Source: JAUWKC01 sp035529895 (GTDB taxonomy: Bacteria; Planctomycetota; Phycisphaerae; Sedimentisphaerales; Anaerobacaceae). Taken from it: a stretch of 54,073 bases of DNA. How positions within the stretch are numbered: position 1 is the first letter of the stretch; each line of letters opens with the position of its first letter. The DNA lies in assembly GCA_035529895.1 (NCBI GenBank), contig DATKVV010000045.1, positions 1 through 54,073 on the forward strand, in the 5' to 3' direction. Both the position numbers and the translations under genes were made by a program. The notes under the pieces are model-generated. The model made no database searches. It saw only the letters and a list, made by a program, of their open reading frames with translations, and was not told the origin of the DNA. Positions 33,254 through 42,702 of the stretch are shown here, in pieces.

Positions 33254-34573
33254 TCAGGGTGTTTCCGCTGTCGAAGTCAGGCCGGCAGAGCGACGCCTGG
33301 CTGCAATCAGAAAATTCGCCCGCAGAAACCTCGGCCACAAACCAGCCCGCAGCCATGGCAGCCAGAGGCCGGGAAACTTCCTGCGAAGCCAGGGAGCCAG
33401 ATGCCAGAACCAAACGCGATGATAGGCCTGGCCAATGACCCAGGTCACGGCCCAAAAGATTCTGGCGCGCGCACGTGACATTACACCATGTGAAAAAACC
33501 CAGATACTCTGGACGCCAAGAACCTTTGCCCCAAGGCGTCGTTTGTAGTCATAATACCCCGGCGTCGACTCAATCTGCCTTCTGCCGCTCGCCAGGACAG
33601 CGCGAACAAGGGCACAGAACCCGATACGGCTGGTCAAATCGCGCCCACGCGCACCGATAACCCAATGCATCCGAGGCCCGAACCACCCGCCGTATTCCGA
33701 GGCCACGGTCTCGCCATCCACACTGACTTCCACAAGTGCGAGGCGCCCGCGCCTGAAGAGGCGCTCGGCAACATCACGGTGAAATGCTTCGACGCCCGGC
33801 CACTCGTGGAAGTGGCCAAGCCGTCCACGCCCAACCCAATAAGCTGTGTGCAGCTTGCTAAGCCTGTCGAGCGCCTGTTCAACATCGCATACGCTGGCGG
33901 GCTGATGTTGTCGGACGGCGCCCACGCTCTCTAACTGGCGCTCGTCGCGCCTCACATTCCGTCTTTCTTTAGTAGATAATGACTCCACGAACTCCTCGAA
34001 ACTGCCCGGCAGTTCGAATACCATATGAGGATAGTCGTTGTCGCCGAAAACGACCTTGCCGGCCTGCCGGCAGCATCGTATCGCATCGGCAAGAGCTTTT
34101 GTGCACTGAGAATAGCCGGGCAGACTGCCCATGTGAATGAGGTCCCACTTTCCATCATGGCACAGTTCCGTCATCAGACCCTCCGCAACCTGCACGACCC
34201 ATTCGGGACCCACAGCAACGTTGCATGTTGTGGTCAAATGGTCGCATCCGACAATGCGGACCACCTTCAGAGAAAGCGGTCCCCACCGAATTGTCTCTCT
34301 AAAAAGAGGCAGTACCGCCGCCAATTCGTCGTGGACCGTGGCGACATAAATCGCCAACTGCCGTCCCCGGCCAAAATGTTTCCACCAGGTCGCACACCAG
34401 TCAAAGGAAGAATACAGGTCGCCATCAAGGCGTTCCACAAGCGCATCCCACCGCTCGCGCAAAAATTCCGCCTCCTCGAATGACTGATAACACACCATCC
34501 GCAGGGCACGATTAGTCGCAAGCGGCCACCCTTTTTGGGTTGAAATCCTCATAGCCTGTCCTGAGACATTCAT
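33254..34573 (-). CDS. CelD/BcsL-type GNAT acetyltransferase
   Basis: 439 residues. The segment WDALVERLDGDLYSSFDWCATWWKHFG near residue 40 (given in part) and the later STKERRNVRRDERQLE are typical of CelD/BcsL proteins, which contain a tandem GNAT_6 fold related to FemAB. Known members are linked to cellulose or exopolysaccharide loci, acyl donor unproven. Role inferred: acylation or aminoacylation of a sugar in the repeat unit. The start ATG overlaps the TGA of the upstream phosphodiesterase gene (ATGA, 34570-34573). A second, diverged CelD-like gene lies at 37067-38350 with the same FDWC/YDWC-x-x-WWK motif, so the two may act on different positions or sugars. Confidence 0.87.
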   Translation of the reverse strand: MNVSGQAMRISTQKGWPLATNRALRMVCYQSFEEAEFLRERWDALVERLDGDLYSSFDWCATWWKHFGRGRQLAIYVATVHDELAAVLPLFRETIRWGPLSLKVVRIVGCDHLTTTCNVAVGPEWVVQVAEGLMTELCHDGKWDLIHMGSLPGYSQCTKALADAIRCCRQAGKVVFGDNDYPHMVFELPGSFEEFVESLSTKERRNVRRDERQLESVGAVRQHQPASVCDVEQALDRLSKLHTAYWVGRGRLGHFHEWPGVEAFHRDVAERLFRRGRLALVEVSVDGETVASEYGGWFGPRMHWVIGARGRDLTSRIGFCALVRAVLASGRRQIESTPGYYDYKRRLGAKVLGVQSIWVFSHGVMSRARARIFWAVTWVIGQAYHRVWFWHLAPWLRRKFPGLWLPWLRAGLWPRFLRANFLIAARRRSAGLTSTAETP

Positions 34574-36225
34574 AAGTAGCCAAGTTCCTCGAGTCGGCGA
34601 AGGACCTCCTTCTGCTCTTCGGCTGTATATGTTGTCTCATCGGCCCTTTCGTATGACATAGCGCTGTCGCACGTGGCCGGTGTTCGTGAGGTCAGCAGCT
34701 CAGTATCAAGGGCTTCTTCAATGATGCGCCCATCCATGTATTCGGGAATTGGCAGACCCATAAGATAAAGAACCGTGGGGGCGATGTCGAGTAAGGAAAC
34801 CGCCAGGCGTCCTCCCTTCTTAAAGGCCGGACCGGATGCGATGAAAATACCCTCAGGTCTGTGATAACCGCAAACATCCCAGCCGGGCCTCAGTCCACGG
34901 AGAAACCCACCCCAAAGCAGCAAGTTTGGGGGTACTGCGTTGGATGTCATATAGCCGGGCGCAAGTTCGTAAATAACGTCCGGTGCATCCTGAAGGTACG
35001 GGCCGCTGTAAATCTCCTCGCGGGTCCAGACCTGCTCAAAGACAGGTTTGCCCGTTCGCCAGTCGGTCGCGCCGGACAAAATCTCTACAATCTGGCGCTT
35101 AACGGTCTCGCGCTCCTGACCGCTTCTGACGATACCTTCGGGGCACCTCCCTTGCAGATTGACATAGACCGCATGCTCAAGCTGCGGGCCGGCAAAGGCT
35201 TTAGTCCGACTGTAGTCTACCAGCGGCGATCGGAAGGGGTCATGCCGATACCATGGATTGTCTTGTTCCAGACCCAACCGGGCTCGCAGAGAGCTCGGAA
35301 CACGCAAATGGCGCGCAGCGAGGTTCGCCCACGTCTTAAGGCCTTTCAATGCGAGCATGCCGTGTTGTGCAAGCAGGTTATTAACATAGACCCAGCGGTC
35401 TACTGCGTCGAAACCGTGGTCGCTGACAAAGATATAATTGACGTCGCCGCCAAACCGCTCAATCAGACGCGCCAGCGACGCGTCAAGCTCCCGAAATCCC
35501 TCGTGCAACAACTTCAGGGACGTCTGGTTGGCCGCGGACCGGTGCGCCCCGTATGCAGGGTCAAGCAAATGGTAGAAAAGATGATTTACCCGGTCCGGAT
35601 ACTCATGGACGAGGAAACAGAAATCAAACTCGTCCCGGCTGACCAGATACTCAAACTGTTTGCACCTGAGAGCCATCAGCTCGTTAATTCGTCGTATGTG
35701 CTGCTCCCGCTTGTCCGTCTTGCTCGGACGGTAGTTCAGTACCGCCCAATTCAAGGACAAATCGCTGAATTTGTCGCGCAGCTCATGGCTTACCGAGGCT
35801 GGCCAGGTAACATAAGGTGATTCCTCCGGCGAAACAAACCCGGTCAACATTATCCCGTTGACTTTCTCCGCCGGGAAGGTGATTGGAACATTCAGGATAC
35901 ACACGCGTTTTCCTGCGTCACCGATTATGTTCCATATCTTCGGAGCGGCGACGTCCCCGCTCGCAGCCGTCCGTGTGTGGCCGTTCCTTTGGTCTCTGAA
36001 GGAGAAACTGTAGACGCCGTGCTTACCAGGATTCACACCGGTAAACATAGTGGGCCAGGCAGGGCAGGTCACCGGCGGAGACGTAGACCTTAAAATTCCC
36101 GAGGCTCCGTCGCGCAAAAGACCGGCCATAACAGGCATGACGCCTGCGTCAGCAAGCGGACGAAGTACACGAAACGTCGCACCGTCCAAACCAATAAGAA
36201 CAACTTTGCCGTTATCGCTCATCAT
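34570..36225 (-). CDS. Type I phosphodiesterase/alkaline phosphatase superfamily enzyme
   Basis: 551 residues. The metal-site motifs of the family appear in order: VVLIGLDGATF (first Asp), SPPVTCPAWPTMFTGVNPG with the Thr/Ser nucleophile region, FVSDHGFD around residue 270, and GYHRPEGIFIASGP near 460. No signal peptide is evident, so it is probably cytoplasmic or peripheral. Such enzymes cleave phosphodiesters or phosphomonoesters, sometimes of nucleotide sugars, and in exopolysaccharide loci may act on phosphate-bearing substituents or polyprenyl intermediates; the substrate here is unknown. ATG 36225 or 36222 (MM start) is not preceded by a strong site. The gene ends in ATGA overlap with the CelD-like gene. 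Confidence 0.88.
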   Translation of the reverse strand: MMSDNGKVVLIGLDGATFRVLRPLADAGVMPVMAGLLRDGASGILRSTSPPVTCPAWPTMFTGVNPGKHGVYSFSFRDQRNGHTRTAASGDVAAPKIWNIIGDAGKRVCILNVPITFPAEKVNGIMLTGFVSPEESPYVTWPASVSHELRDKFSDLSLNWAVLNYRPSKTDKREQHIRRINELMALRCKQFEYLVSRDEFDFCFLVHEYPDRVNHLFYHLLDPAYGAHRSAANQTSLKLLHEGFRELDASLARLIERFGGDVNYIFVSDHGFDAVDRWVYVNNLLAQHGMLALKGLKTWANLAARHLRVPSSLRARLGLEQDNPWYRHDPFRSPLVDYSRTKAFAGPQLEHAVYVNLQGRCPEGIVRSGQERETVKRQIVEILSGATDWRTGKPVFEQVWTREEIYSGPYLQDAPDVIYELAPGYMTSNAVPPNLLLWGGFLRGLRPGWDVCGYHRPEGIFIASGPAFKKGGRLAVSLLDIAPTVLYLMGLPIPEYMDGRIIEEALDTELLTSRTPATCDSAMSYERADETTYTAEEQKEVLRRLEELGYL

Positions 36226-36394
36226 AAATGTCGTAATGTAAGATTCGTCAAGTCTTCAATGAATACAGGTTAGCCTGAATTATGCCGTTGTGCTTCGCGC
36301 CTTGCTCAATGAACCAAGTCAACAGACCCGGTATTCAGATTAATGGCAAAACGTTCAGGCGCCGCTTGTTGAACGTCAGCTATGACATTTTGCT

Positions 36395-36958
36395 TCATTC
36401 AACTCTTTTGAGCCATGCCTCTTTCCAGTAGTGAAAGCACGACCTGTCACACCCAAACCACTCTTCACCGTCGCACAAAACGCCTTCCAGCAGGACCGTA
36501 TCTTTTACGTTTCTATGCTCGCCATTACTTTCCAGCAATATTCGTTCAAGCCTTTTATATACCCTGTACCTTTTGCCACAGAACTTTCTCATGTTAGGCA
36601 TCCACAACATGCCTCTGTTTCTCGCCTTTTCATCGAGAGTGGCACGAATCTCACTTTCGGATTTTACTTCAACCAATTCGCCCGGCTTAAGACCCAGCCT
36701 CTCTTCGTACGCCGGCTCCCCTTTCCCTACTTGAGAGCACGGTTTGTCCTTTTTCCCTACGCATATCAGTTTCAGAACCTTAGACTGCGTATGCTCCAAC
36801 GTTTTCACTGGCCCTTTTGTCTTAAGGTGCCACAATGTGTGGCAGACAAAGTTCTTCAACCTCCACAGGCACCTGCATGCCACATTCAGATTTACCGACT
36901 CTGAACAGGATGTTAAGGCTTCAAATTGACCATGACACAGCTTTTTATCATCTGACAT
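36395..36958 (-). CDS. Cysteine-containing protein of exopolysaccharide loci, unknown function
   Basis: 187 residues. The C-terminal half holds a conserved pattern I recognise from unnamed proteins in other bacterial EPS or surface-sugar gene clusters: LKPGELVEVKSE, CGKRYRVYKRLERI and GCDRSCFHYWKEAWL. The N-terminal half contains several more Cys and His, with CRCLWRLKNFVCHTLWHLK. Clustered Cys residues suggest metal binding or disulfides. No transmembrane segment or signal peptide is apparent. GGAGG at 36968-36972 lies 9 bases before the ATG. It stands between the phosphodiesterase and the second CelD-like gene. No function can be given. Confidence 0.8.
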   Translation of the reverse strand: MSDDKKLCHGQFEALTSCSESVNLNVACRCLWRLKNFVCHTLWHLKTKGPVKTLEHTQSKVLKLICVGKKDKPCSQVGKGEPAYEERLGLKPGELVEVKSESEIRATLDEKARNRGMLWMPNMRKFCGKRYRVYKRLERILLESNGEHRNVKDTVLLEGVLCDGEEWFGCDRSCFHYWKEAWLKRVE

Positions 36959-37066
36959 TTATGGGTTCCTCCGAATAATGCAGACGCCTCTTTCTCCTTG
37001 AGGGCCTGGACCTTGTTTACAAGGTTTGCCGGCGGTGCCGAGTTTTACCCTGACATCCGGCTTATC

Positions 37067-38350
37067 CTATCGGGCAAGCACGCAAGTGCGTATCCATATA
37101 TTCCATAAAGATCGCCGCTTGAAGGGCAGCTTTGGCGCAATTCTGCAAAACCAGATTTTGTAGTAGGACATGTTCAGAAGCCATGCCAGCGCCTCAAATA
37201 AACGGATGCGCACCAACATGGTTAATCTTTGTGGAAAGACATATATGTTCCTGATGGGAAAAAGCTTGGCACCCAGACGCATTTTGTATTCATACCGGCT
37301 GCGCAGACTGTCAATCCACATCATCTTTTCTTCCAAAGCCTTCTTAACCAGTTCGCAGAAGGTAATCCGTCCCAAAGTTATGCCTTCCAATAGGCTGGGG
37401 TCTGAACGGGCGCTTAAGAAATGGGTAAATTGGGCGCCAAACTTGTAACCATACTGGTATCCCAGACATTGGTTGTCAAATTCCACCCTGAGAAGACGTA
37501 ACCTATCGCGCGCGAGCTGGGTCTCAGCCAGGTCACGATGAAATTCTTCGGCGGATGGCCAGTCCTTAAAGTGGCCGGCCTTTCCCACGGTGTTCCAACG
37601 TGACTGATGCATTGCTATAAAGTCCTGAAAGAGAGCCGCGAGATTATCCTTCGTGGCAAAAAAAGAGTCTAACGGGCTCGATGCGTTGGAGGATAACTTG
37701 CGGATAGCATTGTAGTTTCTCCGTACGTTCCCGCGTTCATTTCTGCCAATAGTGGAAAGCTGGTCCTCCCAATTTCCAACCAATTGAAAATATGTCTGAA
37801 CGTCTTTCTGCCTGTCCTGAACAAAATACGAACTGCCAAGAAACTCCTCAAAAGCGCCCTTTAAGTGACCAAAATCTTTATACAAACCGGCAATTGGGCC
37901 TATATGCATGATATCCCACTTATATTCACAAATTGCTCCGACAAACTTTTGTACAACAGCCTCCATATACTCGGGTTTTACAGGTACACTGAACTGACAG
38001 ATGGTGAAATCCGAGCCTACTAATTTTGCCGCTCTAACATAGACAGGTCCCAGCCAGAGCCTTTCAAAAAACAATGGCAGTATGCCAACCACCTCATCGC
38101 CGCTTCGAAAGACAAACACTTTCAAATCGCGATTTGTCCCGTAGTACTTCCACCAGATTCGACACCAGTCATAGGTGAGGAATATCTCGCCCTCAACGCT
38201 TTCAACAAAATCATCCCATTCCTGCTGCATCGCCGCCAGTTGCTCGAAGTTGTTGAAAACCTGTACACCGATGTCTCTGCCCGGCGCCCTCCCGACAGGA
38301 CTGTTTACATGTGTCAACTCGTTTTCCTTGACCGATTGGCTGCCCATCAT
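37067..38350 (-). CDS. Second CelD/BcsL-type GNAT acetyltransferase
   Basis: 427 residues. Shares with the protein at 33254-34573 the motif series LTYDWCRIWWKYYG, then ILPLFFERLWLGP, then WDIMHIGPIAG, then STIGRNERGNVRRNY, showing the CelD/BcsL fold. The C-terminal RMRLGAKLFPI-type end (YKMRLGAK) is also shared. Role inferred as acyl or amino-acyl transfer to a polysaccharide sugar. AGGAG is 6 bases upstream of ATG 38350. The two copies probably arose by an old duplication (family similarity, differing sequence), and both are kept in the array. The downstream gap to the Cys-containing gene is about 110 bases. Confidence 0.87.
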   Translation of the reverse strand: MMGSQSVKENELTHVNSPVGRAPGRDIGVQVFNNFEQLAAMQQEWDDFVESVEGEIFLTYDWCRIWWKYYGTNRDLKVFVFRSGDEVVGILPLFFERLWLGPVYVRAAKLVGSDFTICQFSVPVKPEYMEAVVQKFVGAICEYKWDIMHIGPIAGLYKDFGHLKGAFEEFLGSSYFVQDRQKDVQTYFQLVGNWEDQLSTIGRNERGNVRRNYNAIRKLSSNASSPLDSFFATKDNLAALFQDFIAMHQSRWNTVGKAGHFKDWPSAEEFHRDLAETQLARDRLRLLRVEFDNQCLGYQYGYKFGAQFTHFLSARSDPSLLEGITLGRITFCELVKKALEEKMMWIDSLRSRYEYKMRLGAKLFPIRNIYVFPQRLTMLVRIRLFEALAWLLNMSYYKIWFCRIAPKLPFKRRSLWNIWIRTCVLAR

Positions 38351-38359
38351 TGAAAACTC

Positions 38360-39391
38360 CTACTTGCCTATTAGTTGATACGCCTTCTCGGCGGTCCGCC
38401 ACAGATTTCTGACCATGGCGCCGCTGCATGCCTCAAAGGCGCCGATGTGACAAGATTCTTCCCCCCCCATGCCCGCCTTGAACCGTGAAACCGTAGGGTT
38501 GTTCTCGAAGTCAATGCCACCCACATCATATCTTTTCATCATTCGTCTTGCCGAGGCAAGTATTGCCTGCCACCACGCCAGATAAGACGCTCCCAATTCC
38601 AATCCTGTTTCGTTACTTGCCACCAGTAATAAGATTGCCGCATCCCCCAGATTACTCGTAACATGAACTGTAACCGGCTCGCCCCTGTGGTAAGCTACCA
38701 TGAGTTTCATTTTTTCCCCGCTTGCTAAAATACGTTGAGCTGCTGCAAACTCCCGGGGGTCAAGGCCCTTAAAGCCTTTTCTCTGCACGGTATCAAGGTA
38801 AAACCGCTCCAATATTCGGAACGACTCATCGTCCGTTTTTTCTCTTAGTTCAAGACCTGCCGCTTCAGCTTTCCTGAGCTTTCGTCGCCAACTTTGATGC
38901 AATCTCCCGCGCAGTGTCTCTTCAGGGCAATTTAAAGACAAGAACATCGTATAATAAGGTTTAACACCGCGTACACAGTTGAAACCACTTGCTCGAAGTA
39001 ATCGAATAACCTCCGGTCCGGCCTCACTATTACAAACATTGGGAACCACCCTGAGAATATTGACACGGCTTCCGAGATAGGCGTCTCGCAGTATGTTCAA
39101 TGCTTCGATAGAACACTTAAGGGTCCCATCCTTTGCCCGCATCAGCGGCCCCCATTGAACATAGCCTATTCTAAGGCCAAGCGCCTTGACGTGCTTCACG
39201 CGCACATGACACATAGTTGCCGCTCTGCCATTCGCATCCTTAACTACGGCCCGGCTGACTTCCTGCCCATCCGCTTCGCCTCGCACCTGCTGGTAACCCC
39301 ACGTCTGGTAGATGCTGTAGTCCGCAAAATCTCCGGCGTGAAATTCCCACTGCTCTTTGGTGAGATTATCAATAGTAACCTCATACTTCAT
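38360..39391 (-). CDS. FemAB-like peptidyl/aminoacyl transferase-type protein
   Basis: 343 residues from ATG 39391. The fold of FemAB-type non-ribosomal aminoacyl transferases is suggested by YSIYQTWGYQQVRGE, then LHQSWRRKLRKAEAAGLELRE, and DVGGIDFENNPTVSRFKAGMGGE near the C-terminus, all typical of the PEP-CTERM-linked FemAB relatives. Family knowledge: transfer of amino acids from tRNA onto an acceptor in peptidoglycan or, for these relatives, probably onto polysaccharide or lipid carrier; no tRNA donor is shown here. The ATG overlaps the end of the GT2-deacetylase gene by 11 bases. Third member of a FemAB/CelD trio in this array. Confidence 0.87.
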   Translation of the reverse strand: MKYEVTIDNLTKEQWEFHAGDFADYSIYQTWGYQQVRGEADGQEVSRAVVKDANGRAATMCHVRVKHVKALGLRIGYVQWGPLMRAKDGTLKCSIEALNILRDAYLGSRVNILRVVPNVCNSEAGPEVIRLLRASGFNCVRGVKPYYTMFLSLNCPEETLRGRLHQSWRRKLRKAEAAGLELREKTDDESFRILERFYLDTVQRKGFKGLDPREFAAAQRILASGEKMKLMVAYHRGEPVTVHVTSNLGDAAILLLVASNETGLELGASYLAWWQAILASARRMMKRYDVGGIDFENNPTVSRFKAGMGGEESCHIGAFEACSGAMVRNLWRTAEKAYQLIGK

Positions 39392-41192
39392 GGCGCTTGG
39401 TTCCCCGCTCCTGCCGTGTCCGGACAAGTCTCTTTTTCAACAAGCTCAGATACATGGCAACCTGATACGCTCCGCTGACTTTGAGTTTGAACTTCAGCAT
39501 ACTGTCTGCCGGCGAAACGCGGAACCGCCCGACCTGAAAATTGTCGCGCGAAAGATTGGCCAGACATTGCTCCGTGGAGAACCCGAACCGGTAGCCTGCC
39601 TGCTCGGTCGCTTTGCAAACCTTATCGCTGTATTCCCCGTAAGGATAACTTATTCCGAATATATCCCGTCCGATGATACGTCCCAATGCTTGCCTGGACA
39701 TCTCAAGCTCGGTCTTCAATCTCACATCGTCAAGGCTCGTCAAATGTGCGTGCGATACCGTATGGGACAACACTTCACAGCCAAGTCCATCAAGCTGGGC
39801 AACGTGCTTCTCATCCATGACGATTTCATCGGTATAAGGCCATTCTTCTTCCCAGGCCCAGCCCGGCCGCTTTCCCAAATTACCTGTGGGAACAGACACT
39901 GCTGCCGGCAATTTGTACTTCTGCAGGATCGGCACCGCGTTATCGCAAAAACTTTCGAGGCCGTCATCAAACGTCACGGCAACAATCACTTCAGACCCGT
40001 TTGCCCGTGCGGTCAGGACCTCTGAAGCCTTAACCGTCGAGCACTTCCGGGCCAGGTAAGCCATTTGTTTTTCAAAATTCCCGGTGTCCTCTTTTCTTAG
40101 GTCGTGATAATAAATAACCACGCGCCGGGCTCGCCTGCGGATTGTGAGGCAAAACATCCCATACACCAGTGCGCAGACCAATTGTGTCACGTCTTTCAGT
40201 CTTTTATAGGCAGACTTTGTGCGTCCTTCATCGGCCCAATCTTTAGGCTCGCAGCCCAATGCACAGAATTTAAGTGACCACCAGAGTCCGCGCATTTTCT
40301 CGGTTTCGTATTTAACGTCTCTGCCCGCCAATTGCCTGAGAAATTTTAGAACTGCCCATGTCGTACACCTAAACAAACACAGAAGAGCTGATAAGAAACG
40401 GGCCAGTAAATACCGAACGGTGCCGTAATGTTTCTTGAAAAATATCAATCTGCTTTTTTGGAATTGAACCATCATTCGCAGATTCGCTTTTTTTCTGCTT
40501 TGCATTCCGCCGTGTACATGTATTATTTTGGCGCCCGGCCAGAACACCATCCTCCATCCGGCCTTCGAAAAGCGGTAGCACCAATCCGTCTCCTCACACA
40601 AAAGGAAGTAGTCCTCATCCATCAAGCCCACCTGCTCGACAGCCTCGCGTCTGACCAGCATAAACATCCCGGCGACAACATCAACCACCCGCTCGGTATC
40701 ACGTAGCCACCATCGCATATGTTCACGACCGAAAAACCGATTCTTCTCAAAAACTCTATTTAAGGCAAGCGTGTCCAGGAAAAGGTTCAATAACGACGGG
40801 AATCTGAAGCAGGTCGGCTGGATTTCATCGGGGCTTTTCCAGACTTGACAGCCTATTACCGCGGCCTCCGGATGCTTGTCCGCATACCCGACAGTTTTTG
40901 TAATAGCCGCATCACAAATAATTATGTCGCTGTTAAGCACGAGAAAATATCGGCCGCGGGCTATCCTCATACCCTCGTTGAGAGCAGCGGCATAGCCTCT
41001 ATTAGTGTTATTGACAATGAGTGTGGCATCGGGAAATACCTCGCGGACCATACCCGCCGAGCCGTCTGTTGAGGCATTGTCGACAACTATGACCTCGAAT
41101 TCAAGGCTGGAGGCGTGCTCATACACAGACTTCAAGCAATCATGCAGCAGCTCACGCGTGTTCCAGTTGACCACGATTACCGATACATCCAT
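39381..41192 (-). CDS. Bifunctional GT2 glycosyltransferase and NodB polysaccharide deacetylase fusion
   Basis: 603 residues from ATG 41192; GTG 41204 is the in-frame alternative. The N-terminal half is GT2: SVIVVNWNTRELLHDCL, VVDNASTDGS, NTNRGYAAALNEGM and the LNSDI aspartates. The middle (about 260-370) is a hydrophobic linker with SALLCLFRCTTWAV. The C-terminal half is a NodB deacetylase: TFDDG (407-411), HTVSH (477-481) with the zinc His pair, and SYPYGEY. Roles: adds a sugar and removes N-acetyl from a hexosamine of the same polymer. A single polypeptide would couple the two steps at the membrane. AAGGTG lies about 10 bases before the chosen ATG. Overlaps the next gene by 11 bases. Confidence 0.9.
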   Translation of the reverse strand: MDVSVIVVNWNTRELLHDCLKSVYEHASSLEFEVIVVDNASTDGSAGMVREVFPDATLIVNNTNRGYAAALNEGMRIARGRYFLVLNSDIIICDAAITKTVGYADKHPEAAVIGCQVWKSPDEIQPTCFRFPSLLNLFLDTLALNRVFEKNRFFGREHMRWWLRDTERVVDVVAGMFMLVRREAVEQVGLMDEDYFLLCEETDWCYRFSKAGWRMVFWPGAKIIHVHGGMQSRKKANLRMMVQFQKSRLIFFKKHYGTVRYLLARFLSALLCLFRCTTWAVLKFLRQLAGRDVKYETEKMRGLWWSLKFCALGCEPKDWADEGRTKSAYKRLKDVTQLVCALVYGMFCLTIRRRARRVVIYYHDLRKEDTGNFEKQMAYLARKCSTVKASEVLTARANGSEVIVAVTFDDGLESFCDNAVPILQKYKLPAAVSVPTGNLGKRPGWAWEEEWPYTDEIVMDEKHVAQLDGLGCEVLSHTVSHAHLTSLDDVRLKTELEMSRQALGRIIGRDIFGISYPYGEYSDKVCKATEQAGYRFGFSTEQCLANLSRDNFQVGRFRVSPADSMLKFKLKVSGAYQVAMYLSLLKKRLVRTRQERGTKRHEV

Positions 41193-41383
41193 TTGGTTAT
41201 TCACCTTACACTAATCCCGTGAACAGAACGCCATAGCTCTTCTTCATTTGCGGTTGACTGCGCCCCCTGATCCGCGTTGTCGTATGCAGGAGAGTCTGCC
41301 TGCTTTCTCCGCATGGCAAAAATGTACCGGGAGTGTTATTACAAGAGTATCCCACCCCAAGTTCCTTTTCTTCTTCTGTGCCT

Positions 41384-42652
41384 TTACCTGTAGGCAAGAC
41401 TCAAAGAAGATTTAAAAGCCGAGACTTTCTGCGGCAGTCCTTCCGCAAGAAAACCCACCACCGATAGCATCATATACCACAGCATCATTATCTGCCCAAA
41501 ATATGACACGCCAAAAAAGGCGGCACAGTGGCCTATAACTGCAACCACGATACACCAACAGAGCCATTGTCTTTGGTATTCCCTGTATGCCAGCGAACTA
41601 TTGAGAATAGTCCTGAAGGCAAGATACAGCATCGCCAAAAAGAGCACCAAAGTCACAAGGCCGCCGCGAATGCCCTCAATAATATATTGATTGGTGATAT
41701 CTTCCAGTCCCCAGCCCCAGTCGCTCGTACTGCGACAGCCAAGAAACGCCCACTCTCCGAAATGTCCTATGGCTGAATCAATAAGCTTATAGCGGTGCCA
41801 TCCTGTGGAACCGCCAACAACATTGACCCTGGCGATTAAGTGCCAAACCGGTTTATTCATAACAATATGAAGGGCGGCTAAAGAAGCCAACAAACCCAAA
41901 GCCGCCTGCCCCATGTGCCGGCGCCACCTGAAACCAAACAATGCTAAAAGAACTACTGCGAGTGTCACTATCGGTGTGCTCGACGCCGTCGCCATAACAA
42001 TGAAAACACCAGCCGCCACAGCAGCCCAGTAAAGCATTTTCCGCTTGTCTGTCTTCGCCAGCCCGACAAATAGCGGCACAAGCGTCGCATAAAACAGCCC
42101 CAGCATTATCGAGTGAGGAAACGACGCCTGACATCTGTAACGACCTTTCCGCACTTCGGTAATTACCCTCCCGAAGGCAACAAAAGGATTCTTCCCTGTC
42201 CCCCACTCCCAGCCTACCAGAACGGCCAGGAACAGCGAGCATATGGCGAATATCTTTAAGTTCAAACGGATGCTGTCCCACGAATTCACATTGTGTCTGA
42301 AAATCCAGTACAGACCAAAAACATCAAACAAGTATCCGCTTCTATTAATAAAAGCCTTTGTGTTCAACCACTGTATGCAATAAACGATGGCGCCGCAAAG
42401 CGCCCACACCACCACCATCCTGTCAAAGTTGTTCCACCTGACGCGGTACTCTTGTTTTCCCAGGAATATCCGCAGGAAACCTGTCAGCACCAATATCCTC
42501 AGCGGCGTAAAATCCAAATCCATAATGATTACGCGCTGGTCAGCAGGAAGAAAGCACGCGCAGACAATAAATGGCAGCATAAAATACTTTCTGGGAATCA
42601 CCATTAACAAAACCGTCAACGCAACAGTTGCTGCTATAGTTGTCTTGTACAT
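41384..42652 (-). CDS. O-antigen ligase/Wzy-like polysaccharide polymerase
   Basis: 422 residues with ten or more hydrophobic segments, including TIAATVALTVLLMVIP, VVWALCGAIVYCIQW and TLVLFLAMLYLAF. A large hydrophilic loop after the middle contains RVNVVGGSTGWHRYKLID and SDWGWGLEDITNQYIIEG, which is the pattern of Wzy/WaaL-like proteins. Role: joins repeat units on the periplasmic side. It belongs to the Wzx/Wzy/Wzz set here with the flippase at 45085-46665 and the Wzc-like protein at 24499-26814. ATG 42652 has a weak ribosome-binding site. A gap of about 190 bases to the GT2-deacetylase gene contains nothing I recognise. Confidence 0.85.
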   Translation of the reverse strand: MYKTTIAATVALTVLLMVIPRKYFMLPFIVCACFLPADQRVIIMDLDFTPLRILVLTGFLRIFLGKQEYRVRWNNFDRMVVVWALCGAIVYCIQWLNTKAFINRSGYLFDVFGLYWIFRHNVNSWDSIRLNLKIFAICSLFLAVLVGWEWGTGKNPFVAFGRVITEVRKGRYRCQASFPHSIMLGLFYATLVPLFVGLAKTDKRKMLYWAAVAAGVFIVMATASSTPIVTLAVVLLALFGFRWRRHMGQAALGLLASLAALHIVMNKPVWHLIARVNVVGGSTGWHRYKLIDSAIGHFGEWAFLGCRSTSDWGWGLEDITNQYIIEGIRGGLVTLVLFLAMLYLAFRTILNSSLAYREYQRQWLCWCIVVAVIGHCAAFFGVSYFGQIMMLWYMMLSVVGFLAEGLPQKVSAFKSSLSLAYR

Positions 42653-42702
42653 TGCGACGCGCCAGGAATTCGAAAAGACCGGAACGCCTCGAGCAAAAGG
42701 CC

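Noticed and set aside
34861..35820. 319-codon + strand frame
   Set aside because: It is the antisense of the phosphodiesterase gene; no family features, no ribosome-binding site.
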